From NCBI GenBank assembly GCA_001599595.1, contig BCHH01000008.1:1929998-1993997 (forward strand): 64,000 bases of DNA, in the 5' to 3' direction. This DNA is from Beverwykella pulmonaria. Taxonomy: Eukaryota; Ascomycota; Dothideomycetes; Pleosporales; Melanommataceae. Within the stretch, counting starts at the first letter, position 1. Each line of letters opens with the position of its first letter. The translations under genes and the position numbers were made by a program. The notes under the pieces are model-generated. The model was not told where the DNA came from, searched no databases, and worked only from the letters and a program-made list of their open reading frames with translations. This document shows, piece after piece, positions 22,323 to 32,700 of this stretch.

Positions 22323-23120
22323 TCAAATCCTTGCGTACGCCCCCTTCCTCCTCGCAGACCACATGGCCCAAGAGACAGTGGCAGACGACGCAAGCTCGAA
22401 CAGGCCAATGAAAAGAAGAACCCAGCGCACATACTTCATTTCGATGCAAAGCGCCTTCATGTTCACGACACCCAGAATATCCGAATTGTTGCGCAGTCCA
22501 CACGTGTACGAAGCGAAAGGATTGCCGTTCTTGTAGTAAAGGCCGGCACCAAGCCATAGAACGAATCCAATCATCGCCACGAACGCCGTTGTAAAGTTGC
22601 TGATACCTGTCACCTTGCGCATCTATATTGTTCATTAGCGCCGTTTGTGCACGAAAAATGATGTGCAAGTACGTACCGACTTCTTGAAGCTCGCGGCGAG
22701 GATACATATGCTGAGGAAAGTCGACACGGAGGCGACCCCTAGGAGAACGTAGATCGGTTTCATCTTCATGTTCTTGAGCCAGACGCGCAAAAGATCTTCG
22801 GTCGCTTCTTCCCGGACATAATCATCCTTAGTATCCACATATGCGGCAACTACGTGACTAAGAATGCCGACCAAACTGGCAGAGAGAAGAAATGAGATGA
22901 CTCGTAGGCCAAGACGCGTTTTGATGATGATGCGCTCTGTTCTTGCGTTGACCGAGGAGGGGCTCCGTTTCGGAGGAGAAGGAGCTGGATGTGGGACAGA
23001 ATCCACCTGCAGACGAGTGCTTTCGTATGCCTCGGACGTGAGTTGGGGACCGGATGAGTACGCCGTTTGGAGGCGGGTATTCTCATAATCGTAGGGACTG
23101 GAAGAGCGGATATTCGACAT
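22323..23120 (-). CDS. Four-TM membrane protein, MARVEL-like topology (247 aa)
   Basis: There are two exons, 23120-22677 and 22622-22323, joined in phase 0 across a 54-nt intron (GTACGT, CTAAT branch, ATATAG). The start is the ATG at 23120 (MSNIRSSSPYDYENTRLQ); the frame runs further upstream, but without a better start. The first ~70 residues are disordered and contain two YE(N/S)TRLQ copies. Hydrophobic segments at about 73-95, 125-146, 157-177 and 215-236 give four membrane spans with short loops and a Cys pair in the last external loop (SYTCGLRN...MKALCIEM). The topology resembles fungal MARVEL-like plasma-membrane proteins, but I see no diagnostic motif. It sits beside a dead permease and appears intact. 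Confidence 0.7.
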
Positions 23121-26099
23121 GATGAAATTGCGACGCTGAAATGAGCAGATGGAGATGCAGATGTGAGTGCGTGAAGAAAACGGAGTGAGTGGAGAGGTGG
23201 GTTCAAGAATCGAGTACACTTATACCAGCACTGCTACGACTCTGGTCCGTTGTGCATTGACAAACTAGAGTCTATTTTCATTCCTACTCCAGGTTTCGGC
23301 GAACAGTACCCATGCACTTCGAAATACCAAGACTCAGCTTGGACCAGATACAACATTTGCTCTCATCTCTCGCCGCGTTTCAGCGGTGAGCTTTTCGCAA
23401 GTGCGCGCGAGGCTGAAGAGCCAAGAGCTGAAATCGAATGATGAGCCCTGCACTTCGGCGACGTGGACCCTGTGTGTTACATCTATCAGCCCCACAACGG
23501 CTGTACGAAAACTTTCAGCCTCAACTTCGCCACACTTAGCGCTTCTGCGAGAACTGTAGAGTACCCCGCCAGCGCTCTCGAGGACTTGACATCTGCTACT
23601 GTCGCACAGGCCTGGACAGGGTAACCGCTCCTACGCGAAATATGTTGGACTACATATCTCAGCTGGTTCACTTCCACATCGTACCTGTGTTTCCAGCAAT
23701 CTGACAAAGCGGCACATTCAGACAGCCACGAACCTCTTCATAGCTCTACGAAGCGCAAGTCACAGTCCTTCAGAAGCCTAGTTGTGTCAGAAACTTCTTT
23801 TAGTAATTCATCTAGCATTCGCAAGCCTTGCTTGTAACTGGCAACCAATGATGTTTCTGCAACGTTCTTTTTTCATACCCAGTCAGAATGTTATTTTATT
23901 CCGCGCTGGATAAAGAATTGGCTTTAATCGTGAGGACTATATCACCGCACACGAACAGTTGGAAAAGATGGATTCCGGCGCTTCGGCAACGCACAAAGGT
24001 TCAAATGTCCCATACGACAATCTGCAAAATGGGAAAACATTATTCTTTGAGTCTTTCCATGCAAGTTGCGGAGGAGATCTTTTCGTGCCAGGAAAGGTGC
24101 TTGCGGTCACTCATTTGAATATGGTGGACCGTAAATCGATGGTTCTTCACTGATCAACAAGGCCGATCGTCTCCAGTATTCCCACGAAGCTGTTGTCTGC
24201 GCATCTGGTACGAGAAACACCACTCCACATTTCGTCGAGACTCGAAAGTGAAATTTCGCGCCGTAGAGTTCAACGATCAATCGATGAACTTCGAGAGGTT
24301 GTTAATATTATACTAACATACGTTTCCTCCTATTCTCATCGCGAAATTTCGAGCGCGAATCGCAAGTTTACTGATCAACACAATGTGCAAGGTGATTACA
24401 GTCAGTGTCGTCCTATAGAAGTGTTCGTCGCTAGAGTGACCTGGACACTGAAATCTTTGATGTCGCGCATTTCCCCACACCCCCCTTCCCCAATTGCTCG
24501 TTTCTCCGCCCGTGGCTCTCCTTCCATGTTCAAAAGGCAAGGAAAGAAGTCCTGGAAAAGATTGTTCCCATCATCTTTGATGCCCATAGAGGAGAAAACG
24601 CGTTTCTCAGCGCGATGTGGTATCAAAATTTCACCGCAGAAATAAGAGAAGGCTTCTAGAGAAATCACGAGAATCGGAGCGAGCAGTAAGTCGTCGTGAT
24701 AGGAAAGGTAATTGCTTGGCTAGAGGGAAGATCTTCGAGGAAACCATGTGACTGATCATACAGCCATGCGTCAAGATATTTATGCGACAACAAAACGCCG
24801 TGCTAGATAAATAAAAATAGAGAATGATCCCACAATCATCCCCTCCGAGACTGGAAGGAGTCGCTGGTGTGAATTTTGCTAGGGATTGGGTTAGTTAATT
24901 GAAAGCCCGTGAACAATTTATAACGCGGAATCCGGCTACTGAATGCGTCTCTTTGAACGTAGAACCGGCGAAAATTCGCGCTGGGAAGGGAACTGCAGTA
25001 ATATTATTGGTATTATTATTTAAACCTGAGAGCTGCCAGGAGTTGCATCCTTGTATGTGGTACGAGGTGCGTCGGAACGAGACGAGTAGCTCAAGTCCTA
25101 CATGTCACGGGATATGGCTAATTAGGACTAGCTTCGGCCTTATAGCTGTAGAAGGATACTCTACGGAGGCATTGCTCTTAGTATCTCACTCCTTGCTACA
25201 TCTATGTAGACTATCCGTAACTTACGGCAGCCATTCTGTTCAGCAAATCAGACATGCCGAAAAGTATTATCCTCACTGCAAAATGATCAGCGTGTACGTA
25301 GCTTTATTTATGTTGAGGGCGATATTTGAGGCCTCAGAGAAACTATATTTGAGGCCTCAGAGAAACTATATATTATTACTCATAAGATGAAAAGTGGACT
25401 GTGTGAACATGAATTTATGTTCAATTACTAAGCCCTCTTGAATCTACTGGTAAGGCCTCTACTCATAAACTGTCGGTATACCCGCCCGTGAAATGGGAAG
25501 GTACTATAGACGCTGTTAATCGACTGCCCGTGGGTTTCGCAGAACGCTAATCCACGGCGGTGCAAGAGCGCAGGGTACGGTAGAAAGAGTATGGATTGCT
25601 TGTGACCACGAATCTTCTACGTAGCAAGGGCTAGCAGCGACGTCGAAGTCCTCTGCTAGCTTGCCAATTGTAGGTTTTGATTCTCGGGTTCGTTCTCCTT
25701 CTAAATTGCCGGGGCCGTATATTTATGCCTGTGCGGATCTCGCTCGCTTAATCCACCCAGTCCTCCTTCTGAGTCATTGTTATCTATAGAGCAATCCACT
25801 GTAATACCAACATAAACATATGCGCCTGTTATTCCCATTAACGTTAGTAGTAATGCCATGCTGTAGAATAATAAGAAACTGAGGTGTGAGAAGAAAACTG
25901 CATTTATGACCATCTTAATTGTATAAATCAAAGAGCGCCGCATAACACGCAGGATAAACAGTAAGGAGGAATAAGAGATACGGCAGTTTACTAGTACAAA
26001 TATGGTATCTCTAAAAAAGGTGATGATATTGTCCAAGACAAAGTAGAATTGCTGTAATAAAGCATTATTTGTAATGACTGCCTAATCATAACAAACTAT
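23121..26099. other. Gene-poor, AT-rich stretch with coding-like remnants
   Basis: Around 23940-24150 a plus frame reads EKMDSGASATHKGSN and LFFESFHASCGGDLFVPGKV. At about 24540-24655 another reads KEVLEKIVPIIFDAHRGENAF and LSAMWYQNFTAEIREGF. Both look protein-like but are separated by many stops, so they are probably one decayed gene of unknown type. At 25701-26036 a minus frame encodes a hydrophobic stretch without an ATG. Nothing else was recognised. Confidence 0.35.
25322..25367 (+). repeat. Perfect 23-bp tandem duplication
   Basis: atatttgaggcctcagagaaact occurs at 25322-25344 and again at 25345-25367 with no mismatch, so the event is recent. The unit includes a ctcaaat/atttgag-like half palindrome around gaggcctc. 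Confidence 0.85.
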
Positions 26100-27000
26100 A
26101 TAAACTAGTTGGTCATCTCCATCGTTCTTAGTATCCTACTTACGGATCGAAGGCGCGGACGTGGAGGTCTACCAAAAGACAATTCGAATTCCAGGCATAT
26201 CGGTCGACCCTAAGATGCAATGGAAAGAACACAGCACTAAGACAGCTAAACGCGGAGAGAACTTTTTCAACACGATGGCACGTATTACCGCGTCAAAATG
26301 GGCCTTCAATGCATATGTCGAGACTCCTGTACATGGCAGTGGCCAGGCCAGCAATGATGTACGGCTAGCAGGTGTGGAGTCTGCAACCCGACGGCAAACC
26401 GCTTGCGGCCAGCACAATAAAACCACTCATGGAAATTCAGAAGAGATACCTATTGAAAGCTACAGGAGCCTACAAAGGAACCCCCGTGCAGCTATTGAGC
26501 GCGAGATAGGGATTCCCCCGCTGGACCTATGGGCTGAGGAACAAGCAATACAATACGCGGCCCGCACAGCGTACACACCAGTAGAACAGGCAATATCCTA
26601 AACAACACAAGCCGTATGGGACTCGATGGCTACACGACACTGAAACAAACGTACGAAGAAACCACCAACCCAAAGCGAGACTACAAGTCGATATGCAGGG
26701 GTGGGATAAACACTAGGCAGAACGCCAGCGACAACTACAAAGCAACTTAAATTGAACCAACCAAGCAAAACAACCAACAAGGATATAGCTAGACCTAGAA
26801 TGGGCAAAACAGTGGAACAAGCACGGGTTAAGCTGAAGGGAAACAACATGGCGCGAAGCATGGGCAAAGTGTCTTAGCCAGCTATACAACAATCTTACAA
26901 AAGCTTAGTTGACAGCACTATTTCTCATGCGCACAGAGGTAATTGAACTGAATAAATCGCTAACTACCTAACACGTCCTTGGCGTTACGAAGGAACAGAC
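26100..27000 (+). mobile_element. Tad1-like LINE (non-LTR) 3' fragment: RT tail and RNase H tail
   Basis: The frame at 26161-26601 reads ...GISVDPKMQWKEHSTK...NTMARITASKW, then a frame-shifted EIQKRYLLKATGAYKGTPVQ and ERE(I)GIPPLDLWAEEQA. This is the conserved tail after the RT thumb in fungal Tad/I-clade LINEs. Further on, about 26860-26990, reads REAWAKCLSQLYNNLTKA, FLMRTEVIELNKSL and HVLGVT, matching the RNase H C-terminal end (TEVIGLN...VPGVTP). The catalytic RT domain is missing on the left and several shifts and stops are present, so this is a 5'-truncated dead copy, the usual fate of LINEs. Confidence 0.75.
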
Positions 27001-27659
27001 TGTAATTTTCCGTTACCAGCGTAGTCACCGTAGCGTAGTACGCTACGGGAGGTCCTTGTTGCTGTACGGTACGGCTTGTATGGTGATTACGTACGTACGG
27101 CGACCGCCAAAAAGGGTGGATTACGGTCCGTAACCGTAGCAGGGCATCCAGGGCATGCTACGGAGCGTATAGCACTTTCCAAATTAGGTAATTGGTGATC
27201 GTTTTCTTGGTGTTGAGCTTTGTGTGAGGAGTTTCGTAAGTAGGGGGCTTGAATATAGGTGTACGATTGTATTGAGATGAATCTTTGAGGTTGACTCAGG
27301 AACGTTGAGAAGGTTATATACTCCTGTGGGGTTACGTGACCCTGTCTTAGTCACGTGATTCTTTCGAGGACCCGTGACTGGCCCGTGGCTGGCCCGTAGC
27401 CTGCCCGAGGGCCTTCAGGGGCTGGCGATGTATAATATCGTCACACCATGCCTCATAAGATTGCTAAAAAAAAACGCCTAGAGTACTCTCACACGATTAA
27501 GATAGCTAAGATAGCTCTAGTAACAGCAGGCGGCTAGTAGAAGCTTCAAAAGCTCTCCTCAGCGTGGCAGTATAATAGGGCGGATACGCGGCTAAAGCTT
27601 GAGATGATTGCAAAGCCTAAGATTGTAAGTATTGCTCTATTTTGTATGCAAAGGTTAAT
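27001..27659. other. Palindrome-rich segment, probable repeat element
   Basis: 27000-27180 is dense in short inversions built from cgtagc/gctacg and attacggtccgtaac. A possible coding start at 27448 (MPHKIAKKKRLEYSHTIKIAK) is followed by stops. The segment separates the LINE end from the truncated acyltransferase and may be the insertion that removed its 5' half. No family is assigned. Confidence 0.4.
27028..27048. repeat. 21-bp perfect palindrome (10-bp arms, 1-nt loop)
   Basis: ccgtagcgta-g-tacgctacgg is a perfect hairpin-forming inversion. Related cgtagc/gctacg words recur within the next 130 bp. Confidence 0.8.
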
Positions 27660-28198
27660 AAGTTACTGCGTTGGATTCAGCTAAACACGATTTCTTTGCG
27701 ATCATCTTCATAGCCGTAGGACTTGACAAGCCCTGGGAGTGGCCTCCGTTGTTTGGACAGATCACGGAAGCCTATACAATGCGACGATTCTGGTCTCTTT
27801 TCTGGCACAGGCTGATATATAGATCGTTTAGCTACTATGCTGCGGTCATCTCCAGCCAACTTGGCATCAAACAGCACACTGTACCCTCTCGATTTATCAA
27901 CAACTACATTGTCTTCCTGCTCTCCGGAGTCATGCACGGGGCGGTTATGTGGAAGTTTGGAATAAAGTGTGCTTGGAGTGGGAGCATGCAATATTGGCTA
28001 CTTCAACCGGTGTCCTTCATACTCGAGGGCGCGGTGCAATTCGTTTGGGGAAAATTCCGGCAAAGCAAATTGCAATGGGTTCGGCCTTCAATCCTAGCAA
28101 CGTTTGAGCAAATCGTAGGATATGTTTGGGTGTTTACATGGTTAACCTGGGAGGCGCCGAAGCGCGACGTCGCTATTAGGCAGTGCAACATGGTGTAG
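27660..28198 (+). pseudogene. 5'-truncated MBOAT / wax-synthase-like O-acyltransferase
   Basis: The open frame encodes about 178 residues with WEWPPLFGQITEAYTMRRFW, SLFWHRLIYRSF, FINNYIVFLLSGVMHG and a hydrophobic tail ending at a TAG. RFWxxxWHR and the SGxxHG motif (the family's catalytic His) mark the C-terminal MBOAT_2 domain. This domain occurs in fungal acetyltransferases that decorate terpenoids and other secondary metabolites at the ER membrane. Full-length relatives are about twice as long, so the N-terminal membrane segments are missing. There is no ATG near the left end and the frame begins where the palindrome-rich element ends. I read it as a gene fragment, and the visible part is undamaged. 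Confidence 0.65.
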
Positions 28199-28548
28199 AT
28201 GTACTCAACACACTCCAATATAAGCTACCCGACATCTCCTACAATTTTGTTAGTTAAAATTATTGTTACAGACGACGATGACAAGGAGCAATTATAATAT
28301 CAACGAGGCGAGGAAGAAACGTTCTTGTTCCCTCGTGCTTACCGAAGTTTAAAATACATTTAACGTAGAGGATGGGCGAGCGGCGCACGTTAGCTTTCAA
28401 CCATGTACACATATACATCAGATACCCCTTGGAAATATCAAGGCAGTGGACTTCTCATTACCTATTTTTACAATTAAGACAGCCCAACGTTACCTACTTT
28501 AATTAATTCTTGCGTGATTTAATTAGCTTGCCGAGATACCGAGGTGAT
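28199..28548. other. AT-rich intergenic, nothing recognised
   Basis: No coding, repeat or RNA signal was found. Confidence 0.5.
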
Positions 28549-28668
28549 TGTAAGCCCATAACACTGCTAGTGATGTGGATATTCCACTAACAGATTAGTA
28601 TGCTGCAACATATATATCAGCTGTACATTACATGCATCATACACAATGTATAATCATACCCCCTTACA
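28549..28668 (-). repeat. Solo LTR of the TGTAAGC family (120 bp), reverse orientation
   Basis: It begins TGTAAGCCCATAACAC and ends CCCTTACA. Internally it has the inverse of the family words 'tgatgtatgtacagct' and 'agtggcatatcc' (here cagctgtacattacatg and gatattccact). The flanking 5-mers (gtgat/gaaaa) do not match, so it is old or rearranged. Confidence 0.6.
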
Positions 28669-28826
28669 GAAAATAACTTTTAAGGGACATGATATTTTCG
28701 ACGCATTCATTGTGTGTTTAGTTCCTCTTATCTCTACGGATTAGACGAGTATAGAGATTAAGGAATCGACTTCTCTCCTAATGCTAAGTACATGAAACTT
28801 AGCATTAGTCCGACAATGCAAAATCT

Positions 28827-29267
28827 TCAAGAATAGAAATCAATCCCAGCACTAATCATCCTCACCCAATTGTCAGCCACATTCCCAGACAAGAATTGCA
28901 CCTGTACAGAAATAATCGTTCCCCAGAGCACCTCCGGGTGATTCGGAACGTCGTATCGGAACATGTTCGGGGAGGAAGCCGTTACGTTTAGGTTGTCATA
29001 ATTGGCGAGCCTCTTCTCGCCATCCCAGACATGGAAGCTAATGAGTTTGGCCCCTGGGCCTGTCTGAAGTCGTATCATAGCCGAGAATGCGCGAAGGCGG
29101 TCCCCATCCACGATAACAGGCGTCGGAATGGCGAAGTGGCACCATCCTTGGGTGAACTCGTTGTACGGAGTGACGGTAGCCCATGGTCCTTGACGGAAGG
29201 CTCGCCATGAGGAAGATTCGAGGGCGACGTTGGCGCCATGAATCCATGCTGCGTGCTTGATGGACAT
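28827..29267 (-). CDS. DUF6623-like protein (146 aa)
   Basis: Single exon, ATG at 29267. The sequence (MSIKHAAWIHGANVALESSS..., CHFAIPTPVIVDGDRLR, FHVWDGEKRLANYD, RYDVPNHPEVLWGTIISVQVQF, ISAGIDFYS) matches my memory of the DUF6623 family. That family is a small beta-rich protein found sporadically in bacteria and fungi, with the conserved IHG start, FAIPTPVIV core and ISAGxDF end. Length and both ends fit a complete protein. There is no signal peptide or membrane segment, so it is probably cytosolic. Its function is unknown. It is one of few intact genes in this TE-rich tract, and the patchy family distribution allows horizontal transfer, which the sequence alone cannot show. Confidence 0.8.
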   Translation of the reverse strand: MSIKHAAWIHGANVALESSSWRAFRQGPWATVTPYNEFTQGWCHFAIPTPVIVDGDRLRAFSAMIRLQTGPGAKLISFHVWDGEKRLANYDNLNVTASSPNMFRYDVPNHPEVLWGTIISVQVQFLSGNVADNWVRMISAGIDFYS

Positions 29268-30211
29268 TATGACAGGTATAGGGTGGTATTTCGTATTCTT
29301 GGAACTTGAACTGACCGTCTTTTCGTTATAACGAGACGATACTGATTATACTCCCCTCTTTATAGTCAATTTAGCCTGGCTTCAATATTGATTGACCTGA
29401 TCTGACCTGAACTGATCGAAAATTATATAGTGGCTGACTATCACTTCCTTGTACGTTGCAGTTGCCGTGTTAGAGATATCGTATAAATCCTCCATGCACC
29501 TAGATTTGAGACTATGATTCGCTCCAAGGAATTTCGTCCATCAAGAAAAGGAGGTGAAGCTGAATTCATTAGACGATGTTGCAAAGCCACAGCCGGGTAT
29601 CGTGTGAGAAGAGAAGGATTTAGACTAGAAGTTATTGGGGGCAGCATTATAGGCAGACATTAGTGGCTTAGCTGAAAGAAAGAAAGAAAGAAAGTTGCAG
29701 ATGGCTTGCAGCGCTATGACCATCAGCTGAGTCTTGAAGTATGCCTTCATTGTCTACCCCTCAAGTATGAGACAGAATAGCGTAGTGTAGAATATTTTCA
29801 CCTACCAACTCGAATCGACTGAATTCGCCATCATCTCCAGGCTTTGGAAGATGCATAGTGAGAGGATGAATACGGCATTAGATAGAAAGACGAGAACCAG
29901 ATGCTTGAGTATGAATCTAGCACGAGAAGTGGCCTGACTCCATGATTGCAGGAGTTTCGATTGGTTGCGCTAGTAGATGGTTTGTCTGACGCTTTGATAA
30001 TCATCGCCCACCTTTCGCTTATATCTTCCGAATTTAGACATATGAAGATATGAACGCGGAAACGGTTTAATTGCGTATTAGTTAGACTAATTACCGTGGC
30101 TCTAGTTAAGACAAAAGCTGGACTATTTCGTAAAGCTAGAAATTGGAGTGGAATCCATTCATCACTTTAAATTGATTGGAAATGGAAAATCCTTTAATTT
30201 ATGTCTAATAT
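29268..30211. other. Intergenic with (GAAA)n microsatellite
   Basis: A GAAA repeat of five units lies at about 29674-29694. No genes are recognised. Confidence 0.6.
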
Positions 30212-30332
30212 TGTAAGCTGGATGAGAGTGTTTGATGATGTGCATTATGTATGTACAGCTAGAATATATATGTGCAGCACCTAATAAGTCAGTGGCACAT
30301 CCACGTGACTGGTATTATGTCTTAAACTTACA
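30212..30332 (+). repeat. Solo LTR of the TGTAAGC family (121 bp)
   Basis: It runs from TGTAAGCTGGATGAG to TTAAACTTACA, with the internal family words atgtatgtacagct and agtcagtggcacatccacgtgac. The flanks (aatat/aaagc) do not match. Confidence 0.65.
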
Positions 30333-30342
30333 AAAGCATAGG

Positions 30343-30475
30343 TGTCGGCCTGTGGGTCACATGATGAGTTACCTCGATGTCTGCTCATGTGACTCACCTC
30401 TAGGTTTGCTCATGTGACTCACTTCTATGTTTGCTTTCACTATCTTGGCAGGCTTCTAGCGTGCTTGGTAAGCCT
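30343..30475 (+). repeat. Inverted-repeat arm A (pairs with 33305-33438)
   Basis: The arm starts TGTCGGCCTGTGGGTCACATGATGAG, contains two copies of a ~25-bp unit (gtttgctcatgtgactcac...), and ends near ggcaggcttctagcgtgcttggtaag. The reverse complement recurs at 33305-33438 with point differences. The TGTCGG end suggests an LTR terminus of another family. Confidence 0.75.
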
Positions 30476-31557
30476 AGATATATTATAGTTTAGTGTTGGA
30501 GTTTGTGGTCACGTTATATGGACGAAATAATATGTAATATCTTAATTCCACCAATCACGCTTCCCCTCGGCCTTCATCTTTCTCTTTCTGAACCCCCTGG
30601 TTGTCATCCTTTTGGATTATCGAATCCTCATCCATGCTGAACTTAAGATTATTGTTGATTGAGGAGAAAGAATGGTAAAAAGGTCTGAATCACAGGAAGA
30701 AGGACTCGTTGCTCAATTTTCTCTGCACATTTTTCAATTTCATTCCCTTTCACGTCGCCGACTACTTATTTCCTTACCTAAACACATGTTACAGATGTCA
30801 GTGTAACATCCCCATCCACAGTCAGAAGGGGAGCTGAAGCCCTTCAGCCTCTAAATTAAGCGAGCACAGTTGTTCTATAATTAGCGCAACGCGGTTCTTT
30901 TAACGAGACAATTCAAGACGGAATTCCAACTCCCCACATGCACACATACTCTTCTCTCAGTTCTACACTTCCATCGTCCCGCCCTGGCATGATACATCCT
31001 CGTTTCTGCCAAGATTCGTAGCTCTGACCCTTAGCAGGAGTTTCAGCTAATAAATCTCTCTGCGAAAGGCCTCTTTACAGGCATTTTAATACATTTATAG
31101 GACTTACAGGGTGTGCAAGCGCCGTACGGAAGAATTTTGAGGTTCTTTCAAGGATTTCTAGTCAATTAGCCTACCCAGATTCATTGAAAAATTAGCGCTA
31201 CGAATCTTGGCTAGAACGAGGTTGTACCGCCCTCCCCAAGCTTAGATGCGTAGCGCGCAATACTGGCACGTTCCTAGGGTTGGCCTTTTACAATAGACAT
31301 TTTGTATCGCACTAAATAATTGAGCGAAGGGCACTGTACAATGCGTAGCAGAGTGAGTGTAACGTCGTGGAACTAAGGTGCAACTGAACGGAACGGCGAT
31401 TCCTCACTAGGTCACGAGTACAAATAGGGAGGCCTAAAGCCATAGAGAAGAAGCATTTAGAAATAATCACTTCAATCAACTATTGACGCAATACTCCAAC
31501 CAGAACCCAACCCAGCTACATCTACATCTGCAGCTCAACCCTTCTACCACCACCAAA
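30476..31557. other. AT-rich intergenic, nothing recognised
   Basis: No gene was identified. The right end contains the promoter/leader of the small secreted-protein pseudogene (ccaccaccaaaa just before its lost start). Confidence 0.5.
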
Positions 31558-31920
31558 ATAAAGTTCACCATCGCCTCCCTCGCTGTCGCCATCATCAGCT
31601 TCGCAAGCCTAGCTGTCGCCGAAAGCTGCACACCAGGCCTTTATTATTGCTGTTTTAATCTCCTCCAAAAGGGTTAGTGACTCCAACTTTTTTTCCATAG
31701 CATCGGAATAGCAAAACTCACATTGCATATAGGAGACTACTACCAAACAATCAAAATGGAACTCATGTCGATGGGGGAGCCTACAACCGAAGACGTTATT
31801 TACAACGCGCTCTACCTATGCAGGACTGGCAATGATGGGGCTATCTATTTTATGAGGCACTGTAAGGTTAATACTGTTTGCATGGATGGAGGTCCTGGGC
31901 AGACAGATTACTGCGGCTAG
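31558..31920 (+). pseudogene. Small secreted Cys-rich protein gene with lost start codon (100 aa if read)
   Basis: The first codon is ATA (31558-31560) in a perfect Kozak-like setting (ccaccaccaaaATAaag). After it the frame KFTIASLAVAIISFASLAVA is an ideal signal peptide, followed by ESCTPGLYYCC. Exon 1 (31558-31672) joins exon 2 (31733-31920) over a 60-nt intron (GTTAGT...ATATAG, phase 1), giving a Cys-rich mature protein ending TDYCG. ATG to ATA is a G-to-A change, the bottom-strand form of RIP CpA to TpA. Apart from the start, the gene is intact. The CTPGxYxC start resembles small secreted candidate-effector proteins of plant-associated Dothideomycetes. Function is unknown. There is no other in-frame ATG before the signal peptide. 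Confidence 0.65.
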
Positions 31921-32269
31921 AGATAAAATGCCGTTATTAGCCGCAGAAAGAGGGAATGGGGTGAGAGATCGAAGGCGGAAATAGTGGAGGTGGGAATGAA
32001 GACGTTTGTATATAGCTAAAACAGGAATGATGAAATTTGTATATAGCTGAAGCGAGAAATTCGTCAATACATGTTTGATATTCTGTTGGCTTTGTAAGGT
32101 TGGTGACGAAGAGGGGTATGATGATTGTATTTTGTAAGGGTTTTCCACGGCCTCAACTGAGGTGAATTCGGGTGCCTTGGGGGGCCTATATAGTGCTAGT
32201 TGATAGGGGTAAAAGTGGCTGAAACAGTCGCGTCCCAAAACCGTTAAGCAATATATTATTCGGACGTCT

Positions 32270-32355
32270 TTTTGGTTACAATATATATAGTGCAGCGGAC
32301 TTGACTAGTTAGTGGCATATCCACCACTGGTAGTGGTGTTCAGTCAGGCCTTACA
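32270..32355 (+). repeat. Partial solo LTR of the TGTAAGC family
   Basis: Only the right part is clear: aatatatatagtgcagcggacttgactagttagtggcatatcc...ggccttaca. The left end has diverged or been lost (a weak gttaagca at about 32243). Confidence 0.5.
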
Positions 32356-32700
32356 ATCTATTTACTCTCGTCACCCCCCGATACATGCACTACATTACTA
32401 CGGCATAGAATAGCCTCCGACAAGCACGTAGTGTTCGTATCGGTGACGTTTTGGAAGGCTCAACTTTCATGTGAGACAATCGCGCCCTAGCCTTCCTTGA
32501 TACAGAAACCGCAATTAAAGTCAGGTGGGGTATTTTCTGAGCGCGAAGAAAATTTCGCTCCAAGTCACCTGTCCAGTAGCCTCCCACTCACTTGCTGGAA
32601 CATCAGAGCGGGGTCATCATGACAGCTTGCGCATCTTGGCTTAGAAGTTGTGTGCTTACCCCGCTTCGACCTTGGAAACAGTTTGACGAAAATCACCGAA

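Noticed and set aside
22302..22559. Plus-strand frames over the four-TM gene
   Set aside because: Antisense to well-spliced minus-strand exons with hydrophobic segments.
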